Source of the DNA: Bacillus taeanensis
GTDB lineage: Bacteria > Bacillota > Bacilli > Bacillales > UBA6769
Direction: 5' to 3'
DNA length: 64,000 nt
NCBI RefSeq assembly: GCF_003318295.1
Contig: NZ_QOCW01000001.1
Coordinates: forward strand, 372,001-436,000
The notes under the pieces are model-generated. The model ran no database searches and had not been told where the DNA came from. It saw only the letters and a list, made by a program, of their open reading frames with translations. The position numbers and the translations under genes were made by a program. Positions 9,302 through 18,722 of the stretch are shown here, piece by piece. Positions within the stretch are counted from its first letter, which is position 1, and each line of letters begins with the position of its first letter.

Positions 9302-9347
9302 AAAAAACTAGCACCAGCTCTAATTAATGCGCTGGTGCTAGTTTTTT
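9302..9347. terminator. Bidirectional terminator between the TVP38 gene and ysdB
   Basis: A long perfect stem, aaaaaactagcaccagc / gctggtgctagtttttt, is flanked by A and T runs on both sides, so it can serve both convergent genes. Confidence 0.9.
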
Positions 9348-9726
9348 ATTTTACTAATTCATTAATCGGATTTTTCCATTCAATTGACGCATGAGGATAA
9401 GAGGTTTTTATTTCGCGTTCAATAAAATAAAAGTCATCTTTTTCAAATCCTTGAAGGGAGTTCGGTTCTTTTGTCCATATTTTTATGGAAACTACTTCAA
9501 ATGATTTTTCAGTAGTACCTAAATATTTTTCACCTTCAAATAATACTCCTTTGTATGTTAATAAAAAGTTTTTTCGAACATTATTTTTTTCATCATAAAT
9601 ATAAAACCTTTTCTGTTTGGCTGCTTCTTGTAGTTTTCTCTTTGGATCAAACATGTATTTAAAGGTGCTGTATATAATAGCGGTAATCGCAAGTAGAATA
9701 AAGAAACGAAATAAAAATCCAACCAA
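9346..9726 (-). CDS. ysdB: Sigma-W-regulated membrane protein YsdB
   Basis: A protein of about 126 residues with one N-terminal transmembrane segment (VGFLFRFFILLAITAIIY) and a soluble domain resembling B. subtilis YsdB, a sigma-W regulon member of unknown biochemical function. The TTG at 9726 is preferred: GGGGTG lies 6 bases upstream, whereas the GTG at 9735 is itself part of that site. A perfect sigma-W promoter lies upstream on the same strand (9792-9817), which independently supports the identity. Confidence 0.8.
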   Translation of the reverse strand: MVGFLFRFFILLAITAIIYSTFKYMFDPKRKLQEAAKQKRFYIYDEKNNVRKNFLLTYKGVLFEGEKYLGTTEKSFEVVSIKIWTKEPNSLQGFEKDDFYFIEREIKTSYPHASIEWKNPINELVK

Positions 9727-9791
9727 TTCAATCACCCCGTTTACGTTAATAGGTTAACATGAGAAACACAAATTTATTTCTTATTTACTTT

Positions 9792-9817
9792 TACGATGAA
9801 AGAAATAAAAGGTTTCA
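9792..9817 (-). promoter_or_regulatory. Consensus sigma-W (ECF) promoter of ysdB
   Basis: On the minus strand TGAAAC (9817-9812), exactly 16 bases, then CGTA (9795-9792). This is an exact match to the Bacillus sigma-W consensus TGAAAC-N16-CGTA and predicts induction by cell-envelope stress. Confidence 0.88.
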
Positions 9818-9866
9818 TACATTTTGTTATAATGAAGAAAGAAATTTGTAAAGATGAGGTGTAAAC

Positions 9867-10355
9867 ATGTCATTACAGTTAGAAAAGCTGTTTTCTATGC
9901 AGCGTAAATTAGATGGAAGAATTGCGGAAGAACATGATCTAAAAGGAGATTTAATTGCAGAAAGAACGCTTGCCCTTCAAGTGGAACTTGGTGAACTCGC
10001 GAATGAAACACGCTGTTTTAAGTTTTGGAGTTTAAAGAGCTCTTCACCTCGAGAAGTTATTCTTGAGGAATATGTAGACGGAGTGCATTTTATTTTATCG
10101 CTTGGCTTATCATATGGATATGAACAAATTAAGCCTGAAACAATTCAAAAAGAAGGTTCATTAGTTCAGCAATTTCAAACAGTATATGATACAATTTCAG
10201 CGCTTAGAAAGTATCCTACAAAAGAAACATACTTAAATTTATTTAATGAGTATCTTACGTTAGGGAACTTATTAGGATTTAATGAACGAGAAATTCAAGA
10301 AGCGTATGAAGAAAAAAATAAAGTAAATCATACAAGACAAGATACTGGCTATTAA
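9867..10355 (+). CDS. Dimeric dUTPase (all-alpha NTP-pyrophosphohydrolase)
   Basis: This 162-residue helical protein carries the two acidic metal-binding motifs of dUTPase_2/MazG-like enzymes: QVELGELANE and, further on, EEYVDGVHFILS. Such enzymes hydrolyse dUTP to dUMP and pyrophosphate, keeping uracil out of DNA and supplying dUMP for thymidylate. A clear TATAAT at 9828-9833 lies upstream with no good -35. It has its own position between divergent ysdB and the downstream aminopeptidase gene. Confidence 0.82.
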   Translation: MSLQLEKLFSMQRKLDGRIAEEHDLKGDLIAERTLALQVELGELANETRCFKFWSLKSSSPREVILEEYVDGVHFILSLGLSYGYEQIKPETIQKEGSLVQQFQTVYDTISALRKYPTKETYLNLFNEYLTLGNLLGFNEREIQEAYEEKNKVNHTRQDTGY

Positions 10356-10392
10356 CTCTTAAAGCTTTATAATATGAAAGGGATTGGAAAAA

Positions 10393-10421
10393 TTGTGCAT
10401 TGGAAATTTTATCGTTATAAT
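10393..10421 (+). promoter_or_regulatory. SigA promoter of the M42 aminopeptidase gene
   Basis: TTGTGC (10393-10398), a 17-base spacer and TATAAT (10416-10421), about 30 bases before the start codon. Confidence 0.55.
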
Positions 10422-10452
10422 AAAGAGAAGATGAAGAAAAGGAGGAGAAAAA

Positions 10453-11538
10453 ATGACAAAGTTAGATGAAACCCTTCAAATGCTTAAAGATTTAACAGAT
10501 GCAAACGGTATTCCAGGAAATGAACGTGAGCCGAGAGAAGTAATGAAAAAGTACATAGAACCTTTTGCTGATGAAATTTTAATGGATAACTTAGGAAGTA
10601 TTATTGCTAAAAAAACAGGTCACCCAGATGGTCCGAAAATTATGGTTGCCGGTCACCTCGATGAAATTGGATTTATGGTTACCCAAATTGATGAGAAAGG
10701 TTTCCTTCGCTTTCAAACAGTAGGCGGTTGGTGGGAGCAGGTTATGCTTGCACAGCGTGTTACCATTATGACTCGAAAAGGTGATATTCCGGGTGTAATT
10801 GGATCGAAGCCTCCTCATATTTTACCTGCTGAAGCACGTAAAAAGCCTGTTGATAAAAAAGATATGTTTATTGATATTGGTGCGACAAGTCGTGAAGAAG
10901 CAGAATCGTTTGGAGTACGTCCTGGTGATGCAGTTGTCCCTATTTGTGACTTTACAGTAATGAAAAATGAGAAATTATTGATGGCAAAAGCATGGGATAA
11001 TCGAATTGGCTGTGCGATCGCGATTGAAGTGCTCCGCCAGTTAAAAGGTATGGAACATCCAAACATTGTGTATGGTGTTGGTACTGTGCAGGAAGAGGTA
11101 GGGCTGCGCGGTGCAAAAACAGCAACAAACTTTATTCAACCTGACATTGGATTTGCGGTTGATGTAGGGATTGCGGGAGATACACCGGGGGTAACCGAAA
11201 AAGATGCATTAGCAAAAATGGGAAAAGGTCCACAAATTATTATGTACGATGCTTCTATGGTTTCTCATAAAGGATTACGTAACTTTGTAACTGATACTGC
11301 AGATGAGGCAGAAATTCCATATCAGTTCGATGCGGTACCTGGCGGCGGTACAGATTCAGGAAGTATCCATTTAACAGCAAATGGTGTGCCGGCATTATCA
11401 ATTACAATTGCAACTCGTTATATTCATACACATGCGGCCATTTTACATCGTGATGATTTTGAAAATGCTGTAAAGCTAATTGTTGAAGTTATTAAGCGTC
11501 TTGATAAAGAAAAAGTAAAAGAAATTATATTTAATTAA
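10453..11538 (+). CDS. ysdC: M42 family metallo-aminopeptidase YsdC
   Basis: A 361-residue cytoplasmic peptidase of the M42 family (often mis-annotated as endoglucanase or FrvX). Metal- and catalysis-related motifs are [43 protein letters not shown] and [10 protein letters not shown]. It probably removes N-terminal residues from peptides as part of a tetrahedral dodecamer. Start ATG is behind aaggaggag. It shares a bidirectional terminator with the convergent sspI. Confidence 0.93.
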   Translation: MTKLDETLQMLKDLTDANGIPGNEREPREVMKKYIEPFADEILMDNLGSIIAKKTGHPDGPKIMVAGHLDEIGFMVTQIDEKGFLRFQTVGGWWEQVMLAQRVTIMTRKGDIPGVIGSKPPHILPAEARKKPVDKKDMFIDIGATSREEAESFGVRPGDAVVPICDFTVMKNEKLLMAKAWDNRIGCAIAIEVLRQLKGMEHPNIVYGVGTVQEEVGLRGAKTATNFIQPDIGFAVDVGIAGDTPGVTEKDALAKMGKGPQIIMYDASMVSHKGLRNFVTDTADEAEIPYQFDAVPGGGTDSGSIHLTANGVPALSITIATRYIHTHAAILHRDDFENAVKLIVEVIKRLDKEKVKEIIFN

Positions 11539-11540
11539 GA

Positions 11541-11577
11541 CAAAAATAGACCGGCAAAATGCCGGTCTATTTTTGTA
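11541..11577. terminator. Bidirectional terminator between ysdC and sspI
   Basis: Perfect stem caaaaatagaccggc / gccggtctatttttg with A and T tracts on both sides. It overlaps the end of sspI. Confidence 0.9.
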
Positions 11578-11776
11578 ATCCTTGGGCAATGGCTGATAAT
11601 ACTTCCTCTTTTGTGGATGGATCAGAATTTTGCCATAATACTTCAAATAGTACTCCTAAGCCAGGCAGCATTTTTTCTTCACCACTTTGAATCGCATCTG
11701 TAATTGTATGCTGGATTTCTTGTTCGTTATTTCCCTGTACATTTGCTAAAACAGCTTGTCGTAAATTAAAGTTCAT
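11567..11776 (-). CDS. sspI: Small acid-soluble spore protein I
   Basis: A 69-residue protein starting [16 protein letters not shown] and containing [12 protein letters not shown], a full-length match to the minor SASP SspI family made in the forespore. Ribosome binding site ataggagac. A possible sigma-G promoter on the same strand is TGTACA, 17 bases, CATTTGT, ending about 35 bases before the site; this is a weak match only. Gene order ysdC-sspI-ysgA is as in B. subtilis. Confidence 0.9.
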   Translation of the reverse strand: MNFNLRQAVLANVQGNNEQEIQHTITDAIQSGEEKMLPGLGVLFEVLWQNSDPSTKEEVLSAIAQGLQK

Positions 11777-11866
11777 GATGATGTCTCCTATCTTGTCATA
11801 ATAAAAAGCACAAATGGCTTCTTCTTCTAGTTTTGTACAAAAAACAATCTTTTATGTAGACTCCGC

Positions 11867-11895
11867 TTGTTCGATAGGAAAATCGTTATTATAAT
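11867..11895 (+). promoter_or_regulatory. SigA promoter of the SpoU methyltransferase gene
   Basis: TTGTTC (11867-11872), a 17-base spacer and TATAAT (11890-11895). Its position within the longest open frame argues that translation starts downstream at 11930. Confidence 0.65.
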
Positions 11896-11929
11896 AGAAG
11901 ACATTGAAAAGAAAAAAGAGGTGTACGTA

Positions 11930-12691
11930 TTGAAAAGAATTGAATCTGCTAAAAATCCTCGCGTTAAACAATGGAAGAAATTATATACGAAAAAAGGAAG
12001 AGAGCAAGCAAATGCTTTTATAATTGAAGGTCCTCATTTAGTGGAAGAAGCAATTAAAAATAACGTATCAATTATAGAGGTAATTGTAGAAGAAGAATAT
12101 CAAGTTCCTTCCGCTTGGACAATTGAGGCAGCGGAGTGGTACTATGTTCCAAGGAAAGTAATGGAAGGTATAAGTGATACAGAAACACCACAAGGCATTG
12201 CGGCTGTTTGCGAAATGATAAACGATTCAGAAGTAGAAGTTCAAAAAGGGAAATACTTATTAATTGATGGCGTCCAAGATCCAGGAAATGTTGGAACAAT
12301 GATTCGTACGGCAGATAGTGCAGGGCTTGACGGCGTTATTTTAGGAAAAGGAACAGCAGACCTTTATAATAGTAAAGTCCTTCGCTCTACGCAGGGCTCA
12401 GTTTTTCATTTGCCAATTCTAAAAGGAGATCTTACTTCTTATATAGAGCGTTTTAAAGAAATAAATGTCCCTGTAATTGGAACTGCTTTAGAAGGTGGAG
12501 AAAGTTTTTTAAACAATCAAGGACTTAGTGAGTTTGCATTAATTGTAGGAAATGAAGGAAAAGGAATGGACAAAGCGTTATTAGAACAGTGTGATCAAGC
12601 TCTTTATATCCCGATCTATGGAAAAGCAGAATCATTAAATGTTGCCGTAGCAGCAGGTATTTTACTATACGGCATTCAAAATCAGAGATAA
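11930..12691 (+). CDS. ysgA: TrmH/SpoU family RNA 2'-O-methyltransferase (YsgA)
   Basis: A 253-residue SPOUT-class methyltransferase using S-adenosylmethionine, probably acting on rRNA. It has an N-terminal substrate-binding domain (IESAKNPRVKQWKKLYTKKGR) and the SpoU motifs DGVQDPGNVGTMIRTADSAG, LIVGNEGKGM and IPIYGKAESLNVAVAA, which form the trefoil knot. The TTG start at 11930 is chosen: AGAGGTG lies 6 bases upstream and the N-terminus then matches B. subtilis YsgA. Earlier in-frame starts overlap the promoter. A promoter for pheST follows immediately. Confidence 0.9.
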   Translation: MKRIESAKNPRVKQWKKLYTKKGREQANAFIIEGPHLVEEAIKNNVSIIEVIVEEEYQVPSAWTIEAAEWYYVPRKVMEGISDTETPQGIAAVCEMINDSEVEVQKGKYLLIDGVQDPGNVGTMIRTADSAGLDGVILGKGTADLYNSKVLRSTQGSVFHLPILKGDLTSYIERFKEINVPVIGTALEGGESFLNNQGLSEFALIVGNEGKGMDKALLEQCDQALYIPIYGKAESLNVAVAAGILLYGIQNQR

Positions 12692-12693
12692 GG

Positions 12694-12722
12694 TTGCTTA
12701 TAAACCTTTTTTTATCTATAAT
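12694..12722 (+). promoter_or_regulatory. SigA promoter of pheST
   Basis: TTGCTT (12694-12699), a 17-base spacer and TATAAT (12717-12722), directly upstream of the T-box leader. Confidence 0.75.
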
Positions 12723-12727
12723 AATAG

Positions 12728-12995
12728 GTGCAAATTAAACATTGGAAAAGACATTGAAGGAACATAGTACATTACCAATCGCTATTTAGGGAGGAAGTGC
12801 CTAAGACTGAAAGCATTTCTATAGACGATGTAATGGAATTCACTCTGGAGTCGCCGCTTGAATACCAAAAGGTAAAGGGCGGATCGGTTAAAAACCGTTA
12901 TGATTAATGAAGTGAACAATAGTTTTTCTATTGTTAATTAGGGTGGTAACGCGATCTTTCGTCCCTTTATGGGGGATGGAAGATCTTTTTTTATG
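12728..12995 (+). promoter_or_regulatory. T-box riboswitch leader of pheST (Phe specifier TTC)
   Basis: The leader contains the T-box core ttagggtggtaacgcga (12939-12955) and a terminator hairpin with a T run (12952-12994). The specifier is TTC at 12839-12841, preceded by GAA and followed six bases later by GAG in Stem I. Uncharged tRNA-Phe should prevent termination. About 130 bases between the terminator and pheS hold no further recognised element. Confidence 0.92.
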
Positions 12996-13129
12996 GTTCG
13001 AAAAACTTAGCTTGTCGCCAAATTCTTTTAGCGAAAGCTTTAGTTTTTCTTATACTTTAATCCTTTAAAAAAGTTAAACTTTCTTAAAGTGAAAAAAGAA
13101 ATGTTCTATCATAAAGGAGGAAAAACAAA

Positions 13130-14164
13130 ATGCAGGAGCGCTTAGAAGAATTAAAACAAGAAGCGTTAAGCAAAGTAGAAGCAGCATCTACGCTGAAAGA
13201 ATTACAAGATGTTAAAGTCGCTTACTTAGGTAAGAAAGGACCTATTACTGAGGTACTTCGAGGCATGGGGAAACTTTCAGCAGAAGAGCGTCCTATTGTA
13301 GGTCAATTAGCAAACGATGTTCGTGCTGCGATTACAGAAGAGCTTGAGAAAAAGCAAGAAATAGTAGAAAGAGCAGCGGTTGAAGAAAAGCTTGCAGCAG
13401 AAGCAATTGATGTGACATTACCAGGTCGTGCTGTAAACCAAGGAAATCGTCATCCGCTTACAGCAGTCATTGAAGAAATTGAAGATTTATTTTTAGGAAT
13501 GGGCTATTCCATTGCCGAAGGACCTGAAGTAGAACAGGATTATTATAACTTTGAAGCGTTAAATCTTCCGAAAAATCACCCAGCGCGTGATATGCAGGAT
13601 TCCTTCTACATAACAGAAGAAATTCTTCTTCGTACCCATACATCTCCTGTGCAGGCGCGTACGATGGAAGCACACGAAGGTAAGGGACCTGTAAAAGTTA
13701 TTTGTCCAGGAAGAGTATATAGAAGAGATACAGATGATGCGACACATTCCCATCAATTTACCCAAATTGAAGGCCTTGTTGTTGATGAAAATATTCGAAT
13801 GAGTGATTTAAAAGGAACGCTTCAAACATTTGCGAAAAAGATGTTTGGAGAAGACCGCGAAATCCGTTTGCGTCCGAGTTTCTTTCCATTTACAGAGCCA
13901 TCTGTTGAAATGGATATTTCCTGCTTTAAATGCGGTGGACATGGCTGTAATGTTTGTAAAGGAACAGGATGGATTGAGATTTTAGGAGCAGGAATGGTTC
14001 ATCCAAACGTACTTGAAATGTCAGGATTTGATTCTAAAAAATATACTGGTTTTGCATTTGGAATGGGACCTGAACGTATTGCAATGTTAAAGTACGGAAT
14101 TGATGATATTCGTCATTTCTATCAAAATGATATTCGTTTTTTAAAACAATTTAAGCGCGTATAA
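13130..14164 (+). CDS. pheS: Phenylalanine--tRNA ligase alpha subunit
   Basis: A 344-residue class II synthetase subunit, of full length. The N-terminal coiled coil (about 1-90) binds tRNA. The catalytic core contains the [27 protein letters not shown] and [18 protein letters not shown] (motif 3) segments. It forms the alpha2-beta2 enzyme with PheT, encoded 31 bases downstream. The start ATG lies behind aaaggagg. Confidence 0.97.
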   Translation: MQERLEELKQEALSKVEAASTLKELQDVKVAYLGKKGPITEVLRGMGKLSAEERPIVGQLANDVRAAITEELEKKQEIVERAAVEEKLAAEAIDVTLPGRAVNQGNRHPLTAVIEEIEDLFLGMGYSIAEGPEVEQDYYNFEALNLPKNHPARDMQDSFYITEEILLRTHTSPVQARTMEAHEGKGPVKVICPGRVYRRDTDDATHSHQFTQIEGLVVDENIRMSDLKGTLQTFAKKMFGEDREIRLRPSFFPFTEPSVEMDISCFKCGGHGCNVCKGTGWIEILGAGMVHPNVLEMSGFDSKKYTGFAFGMGPERIAMLKYGIDDIRHFYQNDIRFLKQFKRV

Positions 14165-14195
14165 AATGTTTCTTAAATAAAGGAGGAGTTTTGCT

Positions 14196-16619
14196 GTGCT
14201 AGTTTCATATCGCTGGTTGCAGAGTTATGTAGATATTGGAAACGTGTCAGCTGAAGAATTAGCTGAAAAAATAACACGAAGCGGAATTGAAGTCGAAACG
14301 GTTGAAAATTTAAATAAAGGCATATCTGGTGTTGTAATTGGTCATGTTTTAGAATGTGAACAGCATCCAAATGCAGATAAGTTAAACGTTTGTAAAGTAG
14401 ATATCGGTGAAGGTGAACCGGTACAAATTATTTGTGGTGCGCCTAATGTTGCGAAAGGACAAAAAGTAGCTGTTGCAAAAGTAGGTGCGGTTCTTCCTGG
14501 AAACTTTAAAATAAAAAAAGCTAAACTTCGCGGTGAAGCATCTCATGGGATGATTTGTTCTTTGCAAGAACTTGGTGTGGAGCAAAAACTCGTACCAAAA
14601 GAATATGCGGAAGGCATTTTTGTATTTGCAGATGATGTAACGGTTGGAAGTGACGCGTTAGACGAATTAAATTTAAATGATCAAGTGCTTGAACTTGGTT
14701 TAACGCCAAATCGTGCAGACTGCTTAAGCATGATTGGAGTTGCCCAAGAAGTTGCAGCGATTCTAGATACAACAGTGAAAAAGCCAGAAGTTATGATAAC
14801 TCCAGCTAATGAAAAAGCTTCTGACTATATTTCTGTTTCAATTGAAGCAAAAGAGGATAATCCTTATTACGGTGCAATGGTGATTAAAAATATCAAAGTA
14901 GGTCCATCACCGAGATGGCTTGTAAATTGCCTTGTTGCTGCAGGAATTCGCCCAATAAATAATATTGTTGATATTACAAATTATGTGCTGATTGAATACG
15001 GTCAACCGCTTCATGCGTTTGATTATGATCGTTTTGGATCAAAAGAAGTGCTTGTGCGCCGTGCGAAAAAAGACGAAGAAATTGTCACACTTGATGATGA
15101 AAAGCGTACATTAAGCGAAAATCATCTTGTGATTACAAATGGTACTGTCCCTATGGCAGCTGCAGGCGTAATGGGTGGGGCTGAATCTGAAGTTCAAAAT
15201 GATACAACAACAGTATTGTTAGAAGCCGCTTATTTTAACGGTCAAACCATTAGGAGAGCATCAAAAGATTTAGGATTGCGCAGTGAATCAAGCGCGCGCT
15301 TTGAAAAAGGAATTGCTCGTAATCGTGTTTATGAAGCCGCGCAAAGAGCCGCTTCATTAATGGCAGAGCTTGCAGGTGGCGAGGTGCTTGAAGGAATTGT
15401 AGAAGCAGGAGAACGGGAAGCTGCACTTCAAACGGTTTCGATTACAGCACAGCGTATTAATGGAGTGCTTGGTACAGAAATCTCAGCAGAGACAATCGGA
15501 GATATTTTCCGAAGACTTGGATTTGATTATACAGTAGATAATGAAACATTTACTGTAACGATTCCATCAAGACGACCTGATATTACAATTGAAGAAGATT
15601 TAATTGAGGAAGTAGCTCGTCTTTTTGGTTATGATCATATCCCAACAACATTACCGATTGGGGAAAGTATTCCAGGATTGTTATCAGATTATCAGAAGAA
15701 GCGCCGCACAATTCGCCGCTATCTTGAAGGTGCTGGTGTTTACCAAGCGCTTACGTATTCATTAACAACGCCTGAAAAAAATCAATATTTTGATGTGAAA
15801 GGCAGTTATAAAGCAATCGCACTTTCGATGCCGATGAGTGAAGAGCGCAGTACACTTCGTACGAGTCTTGTTCCGCATTTATTAGATGTTATTAGCTATA
15901 ATCACAATCGTCAGTTAGATGATCTTGCTATTTTTGAAACAGCATCTGTGTTTTTAACGCAAGAAGATACATTAACGACTCTGCCAAAAGAAGTGGAGCA
16001 TCTTGCTGGAGCTTTTACAGGAGTATGGCAGTCGCAGCCATGGCAGCAGGAGAAAAAAGTAGTTGATTTCTTTGTTGTAAAAGGACTGCTTGAAGGGTTA
16101 TTTGAATTACTTGGAATTAGTGATAAGATCACATACGTACAATCGAAGAAAGACAATCTTCATCCAGGGCGATCAGCTGTAGTGATGCTCAATGAAAAGG
16201 AAGTTGGTTTTATTGGTCAAGTTCACCCAATCCTTCAAAAAGAGCTTGATATTAATGAAACATATGTGTTTGAATTAGCGCTTGAAAAGCTTTTAGGTAT
16301 AGAAGAAAATGAAGTACGCTATGAAAAACTGCCGCGCTTCCCATCGGTATCACGTGATATTGCTCTTGTGTTAAACGCTGAAGTGTCAGCAGGAGATGTA
16401 AAAGAAGTTCTTACTAAAGCTGGAGGAGAACTTTTAAAAGAGGTTAAATTGTTTGATGTATATGAAGGCGAGCATTTAGAATCAGGTAAGAAGTCACTTG
16501 CATTTTCACTTCGCTATTTTGATCCTGAACGCACATTAACGGAAGAAGAAGTTGTCAAAACACATAATCATGTTCTGCAGCAAGCAGAAGAAAAACTTGG
16601 TGCCGTTTTACGCGGTTAA
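14196..16619 (+). CDS. pheT: Phenylalanine--tRNA ligase beta subunit
   Basis: An 807-residue subunit with the standard bacterial order: an EMAP-like tRNA-binding OB fold (about 40-150), B3/B4 editing domain, B5, a degenerate synthetase core, and a C-terminal FDX-ACB domain (about 715-807, starting [14 protein letters not shown]). The start is GTG behind aaaggagg. It is co-transcribed with pheS under the Phe T-box. A bidirectional terminator follows. Confidence 0.97.
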   Translation: MLVSYRWLQSYVDIGNVSAEELAEKITRSGIEVETVENLNKGISGVVIGHVLECEQHPNADKLNVCKVDIGEGEPVQIICGAPNVAKGQKVAVAKVGAVLPGNFKIKKAKLRGEASHGMICSLQELGVEQKLVPKEYAEGIFVFADDVTVGSDALDELNLNDQVLELGLTPNRADCLSMIGVAQEVAAILDTTVKKPEVMITPANEKASDYISVSIEAKEDNPYYGAMVIKNIKVGPSPRWLVNCLVAAGIRPINNIVDITNYVLIEYGQPLHAFDYDRFGSKEVLVRRAKKDEEIVTLDDEKRTLSENHLVITNGTVPMAAAGVMGGAESEVQNDTTTVLLEAAYFNGQTIRRASKDLGLRSESSARFEKGIARNRVYEAAQRAASLMAELAGGEVLEGIVEAGEREAALQTVSITAQRINGVLGTEISAETIGDIFRRLGFDYTVDNETFTVTIPSRRPDITIEEDLIEEVARLFGYDHIPTTLPIGESIPGLLSDYQKKRRTIRRYLEGAGVYQALTYSLTTPEKNQYFDVKGSYKAIALSMPMSEERSTLRTSLVPHLLDVISYNHNRQLDDLAIFETASVFLTQEDTLTTLPKEVEHLAGAFTGVWQSQPWQQEKKVVDFFVVKGLLEGLFELLGISDKITYVQSKKDNLHPGRSAVVMLNEKEVGFIGQVHPILQKELDINETYVFELALEKLLGIEENEVRYEKLPRFPSVSRDIALVLNAEVSAGDVKEVLTKAGGELLKEVKLFDVYEGEHLESGKKSLAFSLRYFDPERTLTEEEVVKTHNHVLQQAEEKLGAVLRG

Positions 16620-16660
16620 AGTACGCTGCCAAGTTATAAATTTTAATAGTGTGTAATAAA

Positions 16661-16697
16661 CAGAAAGCAGCTCTTATTGTTAGAGCTGCTTTCTTTT
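16661..16697. terminator. Bidirectional terminator between pheT and rnhC
   Basis: Perfect arms agaaagcagctct / agagctgctttct around a 7-base loop. It overlaps the 3' end of rnhC on the minus strand. Confidence 0.88.
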
Positions 16698-17624
16698 ATA
16701 AAGTGTTTTTGCTTTGTCTGTATTTGCAAAGTGAAGTTTTGTAGTATGATAAAGTATTCCTTCCCCTTTTGTGTCAATAAGCTGTGCTGCTACTAAGTCA
16801 ACATGTGCTCCTGCCCCTTTTGGAAGCGTAGTACCAACCGTTTGACTTAACTTATCCATTTCTTTTAAAAAGGCATAGCGAGCAATAATGGAAGCTGCTG
16901 CAACTGATAAATGAACTTGCTCTGCTTTTGTTTCAAAGTAAACCTTGTCTTTTACCTGTTCATGTTGGTCAGCAATATATTTAAAATAAGCGTCTGGTTG
17001 GACAAATTGGTCAATTAAAATGCCATCATATTCTTGTCCTTCAAGCTTCTTTAATAAGTGAAGCAGCGCTTTATTATGAAGCAGGGCTTTCATTTTCCCT
17101 TGATTCATCCCTTGTTTTTGTAAGTTGTTATATTTTTTATTATCAAGAATTAACAGACTGTAAGGGATAACAGATAAAATATTTTTAGCAATTTCAATAA
17201 TAGCTTTATCTTTTAAATTTTTGGAATCCTGAACGCCAAGCTCTTTAAGAAGTGCTAACTTATTGGTCTCACAAAAGGCTGCAGCGACTGTGATAGGGCC
17301 AAAATAATCGCCTGTGCCTACTTCATCTGAACCAATAAAAGAAAGCTGTTCAATATTGTTTGGAATGGAGTAGGCGGTTGTTTTTTTCGGTTTTTTAGGA
17401 TTACTGCCAGCTGTAAGGTCATAGCTTATCCATTTCGCAGCTTCTTGTTCAGCGCTTTTTCCTTGGAACATGATTTTGCCAGACTTATAAGCAGTTATCG
17501 TACAAAAGGGCGTTTTTACGGTGAATGTACTTCCAGGGGGGAGTTTGGCTTGCAAATGTTCCTTGTAATTATTTTTAATTTCTTGCATAATGGTTTCGGA
17601 TACTTTTAAAACGACATTTGCCAT
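16680..17624 (-). CDS. rnhC: Ribonuclease HIII
   Basis: A 314-residue RNase H type 2 enzyme that cleaves RNA in RNA-DNA hybrids. The N-terminal substrate-binding domain (about 1-90) distinguishes HIII from HII. The catalytic core begins GSDEVGTGDYFGPITVAA (acidic D and E in the DEVG motif), with later acidic residues near ILIDQF. The start ATG lies 8 bases after agaggatg. It is oriented against pheT and divergent from zapA, as in B. subtilis. Confidence 0.95.
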   Translation of the reverse strand: MANVVLKVSETIMQEIKNNYKEHLQAKLPPGSTFTVKTPFCTITAYKSGKIMFQGKSAEQEAAKWISYDLTAGSNPKKPKKTTAYSIPNNIEQLSFIGSDEVGTGDYFGPITVAAAFCETNKLALLKELGVQDSKNLKDKAIIEIAKNILSVIPYSLLILDNKKYNNLQKQGMNQGKMKALLHNKALLHLLKKLEGQEYDGILIDQFVQPDAYFKYIADQHEQVKDKVYFETKAEQVHLSVAAASIIARYAFLKEMDKLSQTVGTTLPKGAGAHVDLVAAQLIDTKGEGILYHTTKLHFANTDKAKTLYKRKQL

Positions 17625-17808
17625 CGGCTTTCATCCTCTCTTGGATTCAAAGTGCTCGCTTCATCTATTATACAGAATAAAGTTAGCAATCAAAACGAGA
17701 TTTATAATAAATTTCGCTTTATTAAAGGGAAAAACGTGAATATTTTCTTTCCAATCCCTTCGTGTTATGATAAAAAAAGGATTGTTTTGAACGATAGGAG
17801 GCTTATTG

Positions 17809-18075
17809 GTGGCAGAAGAATTGGAAAAAACACGTACAACGGTTGATATATATGATGAGCAATATAACATTGTTGGCTATGAAAGCACAAGCCATGTTCG
17901 GATGGTTGCAAGTATTGTTGATGATAAGATGAGGGAAATTAAAGCAAAAAATCCTTATCTTGATACGAAAAAACTTGCCGTTTTAACTGCGGTTAACATT
18001 GTGAATGAATATTTAAAAGCAAAAAATAAGCTTGAAAAATTGGAGGAAAAACAGAAAGATGAGGGGCATTTATGA
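17809..18075 (+). CDS. zapA: Cell division protein ZapA
   Basis: An 88-residue protein with the ZapA pattern [33 protein letters not shown] and a C-terminal coiled coil. It promotes FtsZ filament bundling at the division ring. GTG at 17809 is 7 bases from the GGAGG at 17797-17801 and is preferred over the adjacent TTG at 17806. The stop overlaps the start of cvpA (ATGA). Confidence 0.9.
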   Translation: MAEELEKTRTTVDIYDEQYNIVGYESTSHVRMVASIVDDKMREIKAKNPYLDTKKLAVLTAVNIVNEYLKAKNKLEKLEEKQKDEGHL

Positions 18076-18608
18076 TTGATTTAATTTTATTTATTCTCTT
18101 GCTTGGAGGGTTTTTTCTTGGTTTAAAAAGAGGATTAATCTTGCAGGTGTTTCATTTAACAGGATTTATCGTTGCTTTTTTAGTTGCTTACCTTTACTTT
18201 GACCAACTCGCACCGCATTTAAAGCTTTGGATACCGTATCCAATGGCTGGTGAAGAAGGGGTAGGTACTGTGTTAGAAACATTAAATGTTGAATCAGTGT
18301 ACTACAGGGGAATTGCCTTTGCGATGTTGTTTTTTGGAACAAAGCTTGTGATGCAAATCATTGGTTCAATGCTTGACTTTTTAGCCGATTTACCAATTTT
18401 GCGTACAATCAACGCATGGCTTGGTGGAGCGCTTGGTTTTTTGGAGATTTACTTAGTGATTTTTTTAGTGCTTTATATTGCAGCTATTGTACCTGCTGCA
18501 CCGCTGCAGCAAGCGTTTGAAGAGTCTGTTATCGCCTCGAATATTGTAAAGCATACACCTATATTTTCAGATAAACTGCAAGAGTTATGGATGAATCATC
18601 TTGCGTAA
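18072..18608 (+). CDS. cvpA: CvpA family membrane protein
   Basis: A 178-residue membrane protein with about four hydrophobic segments ([19 protein letters not shown] at the start, then a CvpA-type GxxLGFLE region). It matches the CvpA/YshB family. The E. coli member is needed for colicin V production, but the general role is unknown. It is translationally coupled to zapA by a 4-base overlap and followed by a terminator. Confidence 0.85.
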   Translation: MIDLILFILLLGGFFLGLKRGLILQVFHLTGFIVAFLVAYLYFDQLAPHLKLWIPYPMAGEEGVGTVLETLNVESVYYRGIAFAMLFFGTKLVMQIIGSMLDFLADLPILRTINAWLGGALGFLEIYLVIFLVLYIAAIVPAAPLQQAFEESVIASNIVKHTPIFSDKLQELWMNHLA

Positions 18609-18637
18609 ACTTCTCCTTGTGGGGAAGTTTTTTTAGT
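18608..18637 (+). terminator. Terminator after cvpA
   Basis: Stem aacttctcc / ggggaagtt with a 4-base loop and eight T. Confidence 0.82.
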
Positions 18638-18722
18638 TAAAGAGTTAAGAAAGTTGGATTTTTGTAAAAAAATCGGTAGGATACTAGTAGAGAGGAATTG
18701 TCCCTTGAAAGGTGGAACGGTA

